The notes beneath the pieces were generated by a model. It ran no database searches and was not told the origin of the DNA. It saw only the letters and a program-made list of their open reading frames with translations. Of a stretch of 64,000 nt of DNA, positions 26,262 through 37,152 are shown one piece after another. The stretch lies in assembly GCA_033439795.1 (NCBI GenBank), contig JAUTDP010000008.1, positions 2,046,001 to 2,110,000 on the forward strand, in the 5' to 3' direction. The position numbers and the translations under genes are program-made. Every line of letters starts with the position of its first letter. Positions within the stretch are counted from its first letter, which is position 1. The DNA is from Sordaria brevicollis. Its lineage: Eukaryota; Ascomycota; Sordariomycetes; Sordariales; Sordariaceae.

Positions 26262-27281
26262 ATGGCGTCTCGCAGCCTGGCCGCGCCGTTGCGCCGGATA
26301 TCGGCAAAGGCTCCAACGGCCATTGGCGTTCGGTACAGCTCCCACAGCAGCTCGACCTCTGCCATTGCCTACAAGGCCATCCGTCGCCGCCATGCGCCTC
26401 TCCCCGCTGCCGACGCCCCTCCTGCCTGGTCGTCCGCTCAGGCCGCCGTTTCCAACATCCTCTACGAGACTCCCTCCCCCTCGCTCGCCCCTCCCAAGCG
26501 TCACATCCTGAACTGCTTGGTCCAGAACGAGCCCGGTGTGTTGTCGCGCGTCTCCGGTATCTTGGCCGCCAGAGGCTTCAACATCGACTCGCTCGTTGTC
26601 TGCAACACCGAGGTCGATGACCTCTCCCGCATGACCATCGTCTTGACCGGTCAGGACGGTGTCGTTGAGCAGGCGCGCAGGCAGTTGGAGGACTTGGTCC
26701 CCGTCTGGGCCGTTCTCGACTACAGCAAGGCCGCGCTCGTCCAGCGCGAGTTGCTCCTTGCCAAGATCAACATTCTCGGCCCCGAGTACTTCGAGGAGCT
26801 CCTCGCTCACCACCGCGAGATCACCGCCGAGGCTACCGAGGGCGCTGAGTCCAAGGTCTCTGAGAATGGCAGCGAGCCCAGCTTGGAGGAGATTGCCAAG
26901 GACTTCCACCCCAGCCGTCTCGTTGCCAGCGAGGCTCTCAGGCACAAGCATGAGCATCTCAAGAGCATCACATACTTCACCCACCAGTTTGGCGGCAAGG
27001 TTTTGGATATTAGCACTAACAGCTGCATTGTCGAAGTGTAAGTTTCGAAATCGCATCTCTCTCGAGATTCATGGCTCGTTTACTAAATCTTTTTCCACAG
27101 CTCCGCCAAGCCCGTCAGAATCGACTCCTTCCTCAAGCTCATTGCCCCCTTCGGCATTCTTGAGTCCGCCCGTACCGGTCTCATGGCCCTTCCCCGCTCC
27201 CCTCTCTACGAGCACGGCGAGGAGACCCATGTGAAAGAAGCTGATGACGTCGTCGATGCCTCCCAGCTCCCCCCTGGTTAA
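26262..27281 (+). CDS. ilv6: Acetolactate synthase regulatory (small) subunit Ilv6
   Basis: This is the regulatory subunit of acetohydroxyacid synthase in mitochondria, which confers valine feedback sensitivity on the catalytic subunit at the first common step of branched-chain amino-acid synthesis. Exons 26262..27037 and 27101..27281 (intron GTAAGT...CAG, 63 nt) give 318 residues. The N-terminus (MASRSLAAPLRRISAKAP) is basic and Ser/Ala-rich, fitting a mitochondrial presequence. An ACT domain begins HILNCLVQNEPGVLSRVSG and runs through NIDSLVVCNTEVDDLSRMTI. The C-terminal domain includes SAKPVRIDSFLKLIAPFGIL and ARTGLMALPRSPL. I chose the ATG at 26262 (ACCATGG context) over the open frame extending upstream, which has no ATG. 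It is convergent with arg-12. Confidence 0.96.
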
Positions 27282-27790
27282 ACGAATGTGTGGTGCTGTA
27301 CCTAAAAGGGAAAGGGGGAAAGGAAAAGTGAAAAGGATTTTTAGGAGTTGTGGATTGGATTGGTCATTTAGTGGTGCCCCCTATTTTACGCACTTCGCAG
27401 AATTGTCTCCATGTCCATCCATTTTAATAGCTGCAGCGGCGTAAAAAAAAACATATACCACAAGTTGTTGATCAAATTGATACACAACACGCTTATTGAA
27501 ACGTCATCCGAAACTTTTCATGCCATATTTTATCCGTGCCTATCACAACTCTCACAAAATAATAAGAGAGAGAGTTGATGCGTATGAAAGGGGAAAAAGC
27601 ATAAACTTTTGTGTGTATATGAGAATATCGTACATTAACCAACCAAACCAAACCACTGTGATAACCCATGGATTACAACGCCTGCCGTTTACGACTTTAT
27701 GGATATGCTTTACGATGTAACAAGAAGAGTGTGGATGAGAGAAGAACTTCAAGATGCAACTAAGGGAAGGAAACACTTGGGCTCCTTTAC
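27282..27790. other. Convergent 3' flank between ilv6 and arg-12
   Basis: This 509-bp stretch holds the two 3' UTRs. It is A+T-rich near 27,440-27,640. No gene seen. Confidence 0.6.
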
Positions 27791-29052
27791 CTAGAGTATC
27801 CTGCCGTTGTTGACAACGAAAGCCTCAAGGGCAGCTAGAAACATTGTGGTTAGCTAAAGCTCTGAGTTTCACTTGGGGGTCATGAGGTGCAACTTACAAA
27901 CAGCAGCCCAAAGCCTGTTCTCGGCCTCGGGGAAGACCAAGGACTGAGGACCATAAAAGACCTCATCATCTACCTCCTCAGGATGCCTAGGAAGGCAGTG
28001 CATGAACTTCCAGCCGGGCTTGGCACCGCCGCGCTTGGCCAGCTCATTGGTGATCTGGAAGCCAGCGAAAGCCTTGAGGCGCTTCTGGGCCTCGGCCTCC
28101 TGGCCCATAGATACCCAGGTGTCGGTAACGAGAATGTCGGCGTCCTTGACAGCCTCCTCGGGGACGGTAGTCTCGATCAGCTTTCCGGGCTTAGCAACAC
28201 CCTTGGCGGCTCCCAGAATAATCTCCTTCATGCGGTCGGGGATGCCGTAGCCGGCGGGCGAGGCGACAGCGATGTCGACACCAAGCATGACGCAGGCGGT
28301 GGCCATGTCGAAGAGCACGTTGTTGGAGTCGCCGACCCAGGCGACCTTCATGCCCTCGAGTCCCAGGCTGGCCTCGTGGGCGGGCTTGGTGGCAAAGGCC
28401 TCGTGGATGGTCTGGAAGTCGGCAATGGCCTGGAGAGGGTGGAAGTCATCGGACAGAGCGTTGATGACGGGCACCGAGGAGTCCTTGGCCAGGTTGGCGA
28501 CGTCCGAGTGAGGACCGACGCGGGCAACCATGCACGAGGTCATGGAGGAGATGACCACGGAAGTGTCATAGAGAGACTCGTTGACCTATGGGGGTGTCGT
28601 TAGCGAGTGATGTCTCTTTTAGGCAGGAGGTACTAGACGGTAGGGCTGGACCATGCCATGCCATGCCATGCCGGTAGTTGAACACTTACTCCAAGCTGGA
28701 TGTCATCCTTGCCGAGGAACATGGGGTGGCCTCCCATAAGAGCCACAGCGGCCTCGGTCGAGACGCGGGTCCTGGTACTCCGCTTGCTGAACATCATGGC
28801 CACGGTCCGTCCCTTTAGCTTGCCCTCCAAAGTCTGGGGTACCTGACCAGGGCCGGCAGCGAAGGCGGCCTTGGTGGCCTGCTTGTAAGCAGAGGCATTG
28901 AGGACGAGTTTGGAGAACTCGGCGGGGCTAAGCTGGCTGATGGAGAGAAGATGGCGGGGCGCCGCGTTGCTGGCGGCGTTGTTGGAGGCAGAACGAGCCT
29001 GGATCTGGCCGACAGCGGACTTGACGCAGCGAGAAGTTGCCCGGGACATCAT
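27791..29052 (-). CDS. arg-12: Ornithine carbamoyltransferase, mitochondrial
   Basis: The enzyme converts ornithine and carbamoyl phosphate to citrulline in the mitochondrial arginine pathway. Exons complement(28690..29052, 27898..28585, 27791..27834) total 365 codons with matching phases. The presequence is short and basic ([20 protein letters not shown]). Family motifs are present: the carbamoyl-phosphate loop [23 protein letters not shown], the segment [15 protein letters not shown], the ornithine-side DTWVSMGQE, and the catalytic [15 protein letters not shown]. The last exon encodes only [14 protein letters not shown]. Intron 1 (28586..28689) contains four tandem CCATG units. Two ATG codons are adjacent at the start (29050-29052 and 29047-29049). 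Neurospora arg-12 is the known single gene for this enzyme, and a CPC1-type site lies 146 bp upstream. Confidence 0.96.
28651..28672. repeat. (CCATG)4 tandem repeat in arg-12 intron 1
   Basis: Four exact 5-bp units followed by CC, lying 17 bp downstream (in gene direction) of the intron 1 donor. Probably a neutral length-variable tract. Confidence 0.85.
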
Positions 29053-29197
29053 GATGGCGATGGTGACTGATGAGGTGATGTGAGGTGAAAATGGATATCC
29101 GGTGGAGAAAAGGAAACGGAAAGATCAACGGTAAAAAAAAAAGTGCTATGGGGTATCTTGAGGAAAATGAGAGATGAGTTGTGAGAAGGAAAGTGAG

Positions 29198-29204
29198 TGA
29201 GTCA
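29198..29204. promoter_or_regulatory. CPC1/Gcn4-type site TGAGTCA upstream of arg-12
   Basis: A perfect TGA(C/G)TCA site 146 bp from the arg-12 start codon. General amino-acid control of arg-12 by CPC1 is established in Neurospora; this particular site is inferred from sequence. Confidence 0.7.
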
Positions 29205-30309
29205 AGAAGAGAGCGGCCGGGAAAAAAAGGTTGCAGTAGTTGACTGTTTATCAAGGCCCTTCCCACTTGCTTTTATGAATCGATTCCTACACAGGTACCC
29301 CCCGGTCTTTGGTCCTTCCCTCTTTTTTGCCCTCGCTAGGCGAACAACTCACGATGCACGAACAGAGTTTCGTTTTGGAATGGCCTCTTCCCAGTTTGAG
29401 AATCCACTCTCAGAAGAATAGTTCGATTAAGTAGCTCACTGTTAAGGGTCCTTGCAGGGATGTGCCTGATCATCGGGAAGAGGTCAATTGACTTGAAGAT
29501 GACACCAACAGCTTGAATTTCATATGATGCTGTAGCATTTTGTCCTTCCTTATACTGCACCGATACCGGTCCTTCCTACCAGATCTCTTCCAGCTTTTTC
29601 TTGATGTCTTGGGGTAAAGGGTATGATTGATGAGGGGCTCAGTGACACACTCACACTTCTTCAACACAGTCATAAAGAGAGTCAACCAGTCACAGTTGTT
29701 TCCAGCCTCTCCAACCACCAACTGAGCTCAACATGTCGTGTGTCAGTCAAGACGCCCTGTCACGGATAAGAACCCTAGCGTGAAAACGGGTATATGCAGG
29801 GCTGACGAATTGGAGCTTGTTCAATGGTCGGCTTCTTGAGCTTCACTCCACACCACGACGGGACATGGCCGTGGGGTGCCCTGGGCAGGCTGGCTCGGCT
29901 GGGCTTCTCCATGTTCGGGGCCGCGGATCCACCCATTCCGTCCAGTGCCGTGCCATCCATCCAACAACTGGGAATTTGGATGCAACCATCACCAGTCCCG
30001 TTGCGGGAGGGTGAGGCCCCAAGAGTTTCCTTCAGTGTTCCGGCTCCGGAGGTCCAAGCACCCAGCCCAGCATTCAACATTTAGCCATGCAGAGCCAATC
30101 AAGCCATTCCCGGCCACAGGCAGCGGCCGCGGGCGGGCAGGGCAGCCAAAAACGCCAAGAGCCAAGCATTCATCTTCAGGGCAGCCTTACGGGTGTCTGC
30201 CCACTAAAAGCTCCTGGTTTAGGTGCAGCACTAACTGCATGAAGCAATCTTGACCTGTGATAGAGTGCCAACGCACGCATCTTTCTGTTAGTGCAGGGCT
30301 TGTGATGTG

Positions 30310-30653
30310 CAGTAATTATCCCTGCAGTTGCAAGTGGGGCGTGCAGCTCGATTTCTTTGCAAAAGGGGGGGCTTTGCAAAAGAGGGAGCAAGTGCACAGG
30401 CCACCCTGAAGCCTTCTGGCCATTGGGCGAGGGCGATTAGCCCGAAAAAGGGGGTCGCCAAGCCCTCGATAGGCGGTTATGTAAGTGCCGCACCACCAAA
30501 ATCGGACCCCTGCTTTTGCAAATTCACCCTTAAAGTCGTTGCAATAGCAATTAGCAGTCCTTCCCCGCGGACGGAATGCGTGCAGCCAGATTCCTTTGCA
30601 AAAGGGGGGGTTTTAGCAAAAGGGGGGCCTTGCAACTGCAGGGATAATTACTG
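30310..30653. mobile_element. 344-bp MITE-like element with perfect 25-bp terminal inverted repeats
   Basis: The left end, 30,310-30,334 (starting CAGTAATTATCCCTGCAGTT), is an exact reverse complement of 30,629-30,653. Inside each end lies a ~48-bp direct repeat (30,339-30,386 and 30,578-30,627). It begins GCGTGCAGC and contains TTTGCAAAAGGGGGGG followed by a second GCAAAAG-G-run unit. Flanking dinucleotides are TG on both sides, or TA if the boundary is set 3 bp further in, so the target duplication is ambiguous. No coding capacity is seen. CAG...CTG ends resemble pogo/Tigger-type DNA transposons, but assignment is tentative. Confidence 0.8.
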
Positions 30654-31102
30654 TGCTTGCTTGCTAGGTATCTGTGTCGGCCGCCGAGCCCAACCTCCCC
30701 GATCTCGACCTTGATGAGACACCACCGACCCGCCCTGCTTTGTTCTCACAACATCTCTTTTCTAGTGTTACTTAGGTAGTGTTACCTGTTCTTACGATAC
30801 TTTGTCAGATCGAATCCTATCGATTTACCTTGGATGTTTTTACGACCATAATATCCTAGCCTGTCTGTTTCTGTCCTTATAGCAGGCTCCAAGCCACCTC
30901 AGTGCCAAACATCCGACCGTTTATCTCATCTGTGTCGTCATCGCCGGCGGGAGCGTCCAAGCTCCGATCTGCCATCGCCCATCTGCCGCGATCCGAACGC
31001 GTGGTCTTGCACCATCCATTATCTATTCATCGAATAATTTGCCTAATCAGTCTTTACACTTCATGAGAGCCTAACAACCCTATCCGTCACCACTTTTCGA
31101 CA

Positions 31103-34007
31103 ATGTCGTCTTCCGGCTTCGATACCGAGCGGTCCCCTCTGCTCGCGGCGTCGACAAGCAGTAGGGACAGCAAGACGCTGGCCGATTCAACCGACGGAGC
31201 GCTCGAATCTACGCCTTTGCTTTCGACGTCCAATACGACTCCACGTTATAATGGAGAACGAGATGATCCAGACGCAGCTTCTTTGGTCTCTGCTGAGGCT
31301 TCTCATTCTGGAGATGCAGAACCACCAGCGCGGCCGGCCAAGAAGTCGACGCGATGGCCTTCTATCATCGCCGCGCTAATATTGATGGCCCTTGCGACTT
31401 CCATCGCTATCGGCGCCTTCTTTGTCCCGGCTGCGGTTGAGGAATATGCGAAGGAGGCTATCGTCATTGAGCCGACAAATTTGGCGCTCGAATCCATCAC
31501 TACCGACGGCGTCCGCGCGCGCATTCAAGCAAATTTCCGGCTTGATGCTCAGCGCGTCAAGAACGTGCATGTGAGACGGGTTGGCCAGTTCACTACGTGG
31601 CTGGCCAAAGAATTGGCAACAGAGGAGACAAAGGTCAAGGTGTATTGGATTGATCACGACAACATGTTGCTCGGAACTGCTGGTCTCCCTCCATTGACAA
31701 TCACCATTGCGAATGGCCACAACACCGAGCTCGACATCGTTGCCGATCTGGCACCTGGTGATGCGGATACTATTCGGACCATCGCGAACCAGTTCTTGGC
31801 TGGAAAGATGGATATCATTCGTGTGCGGGGAACGACGGACATCACAGTCAAGACAAGATTCAATATTCCCTTGGGAACGCACTATGTGTCGGAAACTATG
31901 GAGTTTGAAGGTCAATCCCTCTACCGCCCCTTCGCAGCGTTGTTGTTTGGCGAGAAGTCATTCTTTTAAATGAGAACGAACAATTTGTTATGCTTCCATG
32001 TGTCTCCCAGCCATAATGACCTTGAATATCATGCTGATACGTTCTTCGTGTAGGCAAGGAATTGCCCCGCTTCCCTCCTACAACATCACCGGTCTCAACT
32101 TTGAAGAGAGGCCCTTGCCTGGTGATGAAAAGGAAGGAATGGCCGCCGACGTTACCATCACCACATTTAACCCATATCCAGTTGCTTTTGACGTACCCAG
32201 CCTGAAGTTCGAGGTCCTGGTTCCGGGATGCAGGAAGCATGGCCCGGCAATCTCTGTCGCAACCGCCGTAACCGATGTCATTGCGCTGAGGCCGGAAGCC
32301 GATGTCGAAGTCGCCGCTCACTCCATTGTCGAGGACCTACCAGAATCCCTTACCAGCCCCTGCCCTGGTGGAACCATGTCGCCGTTGGACAAGCTCTTTG
32401 AGGCGTACCTTGCGGGTCAGCCTACATCCGTTCTTGTACGAGGTCAGAGAGACCAAGGTGGAGATGCCCCGGGTTGGATTGGGGACATTATGTCTAGTGT
32501 CACGGTCCCTGTACCTCTCCCGGAGCAATCCTTCGACGATTTGATTCGAAACTTCTCTTTGACGGACGTGTCATTCTCGTTGCCAGACCCGTTGGCAGAT
32601 CCAGATGACCCTGATTCGAACCCCAAAGTGTCCGGCACTATTGTTGCCTTGGCAGCCCTTCCATCCGAACTGAATATCAGCTTGAATGTGTCCCGTGTCC
32701 AAGCAAAGGCGGATGTGTTTTACCACTCAAGCAAGCTTGGCGAATTGGAAATCGATGAGAAAGCCAGCTCCATTCAAATCGAAGGCGGCCCTGGAGAAGA
32801 AAACCTGATTGAGATTACATCGCGCGTTCATGATACACCGCTCAAAGTTACCGACGACGATGTCCTGACCGAAGTTATTTCGGCCCTCCTTTTCGGTGAC
32901 GTCAACGTCATCCTCGACATAAGCGCTCTTGTCGACGTTGGCGTACATACGATTCTTGGAGAATTTATAGTGAAGGGTGTCCCCGCGGAGGGCAGAATTC
33001 CGCTCAAACGTCCGTCTCTTCTTCAATGATATTCTGTCAGTTACCTTGTTATTGCTGGTGGTTAAGCTTCTTTTGTCGAGGTTGTCCGCTAGTCGTTCAT
33101 ATATACTCTCATGGAATATTGCAGAAACTGACATCTCGCGCCCTCACTAGCTCTCGGAAAGGATCTTCTTGGTTCAATGCAGCCTCAAGTTGGAAACCTG
33201 GAAGTCGTCGACACTAGCCCTGTCTCGATCACCCTTCAGGCGTCAGTCAATGTGACCAACCCTACACCTTATGCGGCCTATATACCTTGGATTAGCATAC
33301 ACATCCTAAACAACGAAACCGTTCTTGGCGAGGCACGCGCAAAGAAACTCAGTATCAAGCGTGGCAACAACACCAATCTAAAAGTAACAGCAGTTTGGAG
33401 GCCATCCTTGGACGGAGAGGATGGCAGGCAAATCGGGCGAGACTTGATTTCTCAATATATATCCGGTTACAACACTACCGTAACGTTCAGGACACATCCG
33501 GGAACTATCCCATCAAAGCCGGAACTGGGCAAGGCGCTGTCAAAATTTAACTTCACACTCCCAGTCCCGAGGCTTAACGTGCCCGGCGACAACGAGGGTG
33601 GACGACGCGATGGTGGGAATGGCAGCACCAATGGCACAGCTCCTCACTTTATCCGAGGCGCGACCTTTCACATTTTCTCTTCCACGGCAACATTCACCTT
33701 AGCCTCGCCCTTTACACGAAACACGATCTATATAGAGCACATCAATGCCACGGCGCTGTACAACCATACGGAGGAGATTGGTCGGATTAAGTATGACTCG
33801 CCGTTTGGCTGTCCTCCAGGGTTGTCCACCACGCCCAGGTTGCCGGTTGACTGGTCTCTGGACTCAGTCGGGCGAGATAAACTGAAGGAGGCACTTGGCG
33901 GTAAGCTGAGGCTTGACGCGAAGGCAACTGTTAGAGTGAGGATTGGGTCCTGGAAGGAGACGATGTGGTACATCGGAAGGGGAATAGGGGCTAGTGTCCG
34001 GCTGTAA
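31103..34007 (+). CDS. DUF3712-family single-pass membrane protein, likely vacuolar, with an apparent 1-nt frame break
   Basis: Function is not established; the fungal DUF3712 family has a short cytosolic tail, one membrane span and a large lumenal part of repeated beta-type (LEA-like) domains. Here the tail (residues 1-84) carries two acidic dileucine motifs, ERSPLL (9-14) and ESTPLL (35-40). The membrane span is about 85-107 (WPSIIAALILMALATSIAIG). The lumenal part has several N-glycosylation sequons. Exons are 31103..31910, 32054..33009 and 33151..34007. Both intron donors are unusual (GTCAAT, GTCCGT), though branch points and acceptors are normal. In exon 2 the frame needs one more C in the run 32,065-32,068, so GKELP reads on into PSYNITGLNF. 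Without it the frame fails. A resemblance to yeast Tag1 is possible but unverified. Confidence 0.8.
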
Positions 34008-34879
34008 GCAAGGTATGCGGATGTATGGATTTGGATTTGGATTCAGGACGGATTTGCTTGCCCAGTTCCATGAATTTGAGGGTTGCATTGTCCGGCGAGG
34101 TTTTTTATCATTGGGTCTGATTTCTCTTTTTTTCTTTCATGATTGATTGTTGGATGTTGCGTACTGGGTTATTCAAACGGGTTAAGTATAGGAGTCACCG
34201 GCGTTGTTGGATATACAGTTTGGAGACACGACGATAAGGATCGGAAGCAACGAGAGCAGATAGAGCCATGTGGATGCTGGGCGTTACTGTATATTGTCGC
34301 TATAAATACAACATCAATATGAAGGGTGCATTGGACCATCAAATCGCTTCTCGTATCCTCTTCTCGAAAACTGGTTGTCATGATAGATGGATCCAAGCTG
34401 GAAAAGGGGTCTGCTTTTGGGGTTGGTGTGGGAGAACGATCCGATCCTGCTGACAACCATAGCGAAGTTCGACCCCTGTGGCATTAACTACACTACTTTT
34501 TCACTACCTAGCAGAGCATTCATATGTAAAGTGAAAAAGAATAGAATGTAAACTTCTGTAAATATTTATCAAATAAGGACAAAAATACCTTTTCAGGTAA
34601 GTTGCAAACAAGTGTTCGTTATCGGCATGCGCTTCCCCGCAATTTTGGACGCTGTAACTGCAACCAACCTAACGAGGTATTGCTCTACACTACCAATTTA
34701 CAGAAGTGGAAATTTCTGATTTTTTTTTCAAAGCCGGCGCACCTTGACGACCAGGCACCAACAACTCAACAACAAAACATTCAAGAATCCACATTTTTTC
34801 TGACTTGTGGTCTTGACTGTTTTCATTTCCTCACATATCTGGTCAAATTCAAGAATTTTAGGACCAAAACCCACCCATC
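34008..34879. other. Intergenic region DUF3712 gene to PRMT3
   Basis: This 872-bp stretch holds a 3' UTR and the PRMT3 promoter/leader. A+T-rich around 34,490-34,600. No gene seen. Confidence 0.5.
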
Positions 34880-36693
34880 ATGGCTGCTCAAGCTTCGTCC
34901 TCGGCGGCTCAGTCCGAACCCCGTCGTGACAACTACAGCTCCGGCTCTGACTCCGGCTCTGATGCCTCCTCTTCCTCCGGTGACGAGGATGAGTGGCTCG
35001 ACCAGGAAGAGGAGCAGGAGGAGGCCCCCGCCATCATCTCCCTGCTCGACGATCAAGTCTTCCCCGATGTTGCGTCCATGCTGAACTACTGCAAGGACAA
35101 GGGTCTTGATTTTCTTGCCATTCGCGACCGTCTCAACTTGGACTTTTATGGCTTGATCAAGCTCATCAACTTTAGTATATCTCACAAATCTCATAACTTA
35201 AAAGTCCGGGTTACTGACAAAAAAGCTTAGTCCGTTCCAAGGTTCACGAAGGTGCCGCTCTTCCTGCTGAGATCACTGCCGCAGATCTTGAGGATGACCG
35301 TTACCTCAAGCCTGTCCTTGATGACGACGCCTTGATTCTCTGCCTTGATGATCTTCCCGAGTCCAGCGGTGCTGAGGCTGCTACTGCTGCCGGCACCGAG
35401 AAGAGCGCGGATGCGCCTGCTGTGGACGAGTTGATCCAGAAGAACGCCGAGCTTCAGGCTCAGCTTGAGCAGCTGTCTAGGCAGTTCTCCAACTACCGCC
35501 TTGCTGTCCAGCAGACTCTCGACCAGCGCTGGCAAGCCGACGACGACGACAAGGACGCCGCCGCCAAGGGCAAGGCCGCTGCTGCTCCCGAGAAGCCTTC
35601 CGGCCCGGCTCCCGAAGGTCCTGCCGCTCAGGAGGGTGCTTCCGACTACTACTTCGAGTCGTACGCGCACAACGACATCCACGAGACCATGCTCAAGGAC
35701 ACGGTCCGCACCGAAGCCTACCGCGACTTCATCTACCAGAACAAGGACCTCTTCGCCGGCAAGGTGGTGCTCGACATCGGATGCGGTACCGGTATCCTGT
35801 CCATGTTCTGCGCCAAGGCGGGCGCGAAGCAGGTCATCGCCGTCGACCGCTCGGAAATCATCGACAAGGCGCGCGAGAACATCTACGCCAACGGTTTGTC
35901 TGATCAGATCGTCACCCTCAAGGGCCGCATCGAGGAGGTGGTCCTACCCGTCGACAAGGTCGACATCATCGTGTCCGAGTGGATGGGCTACTGCCTGCTG
36001 TACGAGGCCATGCTCAACTCCGTCCTCTGGGCCCGCGACAAGTACCTCGCGCCCAACGGTCTTTTGGTCCCCAGCCACGGCAACATGTGGATCGCGCCCG
36101 TCTCTGAGCAGGAGTACATTGCCGAGTACGTCGACTTCTGGCGCGACGTGTACGGCTTCGACATGAAGGTGATGCAAAAGGGCATCTACGAGGACTGCCG
36201 GATGGAGGTGCGCCCCGCCGAGACCGTCTGCGGCACCCCAGCCTCGTTCGGCTTGCTCGACTTCCACACCGTCAAGGTCGAGGACCTGACCTTCACGGCC
36301 AAGTGGCAGAGCGCCTTCTCCGACAAGGCCGAAAGCCACGACGGCTTCCTGGTCTGGTGGGACGTCTTTTTTGCGCGCGACCGCGTCGACGAGTCCATCA
36401 AGCTCGACACCAAGGCGCAGGAGTGGGTGGACGAGACGGCCGGCAAGGGCGGCGACAGGGACGCCCGCGTTGCGTTCACTACCGGTCCCTTTGGTGAGCC
36501 TACCCACTGGAGACAGGGTCTCATGCTTTTGGACAAGAACAAGGTCAAGGAGACGAAGCCGGCCCCCGGCAAGAAGATTGCGGGCGAGATCGAGTACATC
36601 ACGGCCGAGAACCACGAGCGTGGACTGAACTTGAGGGTCAAGTGGGCTGCTGAGGGTGAGAAGGAGCAAACCCAGACTTGGCTGTTGCACTAG
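34880..36693 (+). CDS. prmt3: Protein arginine N-methyltransferase 3 (PRMT3 class) with degenerate N-terminal zinc finger
   Basis: A type I PRMT; PRMT3 enzymes methylate ribosomal protein uS5 (Rps2) in the cytosol. Exons 34880..35174 and 35231..36693 (56-nt intron, GTATAT...TAG) give 585 residues. After an acidic S/D/E stretch the PRMT3 N-terminal region is recognisable (ISLLDDQVFPDVASMLNYCK, then DFLAIRDRLNLDFYGLIKLI). The two Cys and two His of the usual C2H2 finger are not at their expected positions. A coiled-coil-like stretch follows (AELQAQLEQLSRQFSNY, near 180-200). The methyltransferase core has VVLDIGCGTGILSMFCAKAG (SAM loop), the double-E hairpin SEWMGYCLLYE, and THWRQ near the end. 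It starts at the first ATG of the frame. Confidence 0.95.
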
Positions 36694-37152
36694 TGGGATA
36701 ACGTTGAGTGGCGTCTGGCGCTGTGAACCAAAAATAAAAGGTCTGGATGGTTTCTTTTACATGGGCTAGACTCTCTGTATGGTCGGTATATGTCACGGAA
36801 GAATGATCTTTGTCACGGTATCTATGGGCAAAGTGTGATTAGAACGGAGATAGCAAAGGTTGTGCAGTGTTGAATGCACTCAATTTCTGAGACCATGATG
36901 ATGGGATACCTGTGTGTATATCAACCGCTATTTGCACTGGCGAAGTCCAAGCCTCTTGAACATGAACGCGTAATCAAATGGTAACATTCCCATAACCAAG
37001 ATCGAAGCAAAACCAGCATCTGTGAAAACGTTCTCCCGCCCCTTGGTATCTAACATATTCGCCTATAAGCCACATAAGGAGCCGTGTATCGTGCTCCCTT
37101 CTCCAAACCATCATTTTTCTCCAAATTCAATACTCCAAGAACCATCTCTCCT
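36694..37152. other. Convergent 3' flank between PRMT3 and ypi1
   Basis: This 459-bp stretch holds both 3' UTRs. No other feature seen. Confidence 0.55.

Larger units (their letters stand above)
29053..31102. other. Divergent intergenic region arg-12 to DUF3712 gene
   Basis: This 2.05 kb contains the arg-12 promoter with its TGAGTCA site, a GC-rich stretch (29,860-30,150) without a recognisable gene, and the 344-bp inverted-repeat element at 30,310. The part nearest the DUF3712 ATG is its likely promoter. Confidence 0.55.

Noticed and set aside
30800..30830. B-box-like GATCGAATCC as a possible second tRNA gene
   Set aside because: No T stem, acceptor stem or A box could be drawn around it.
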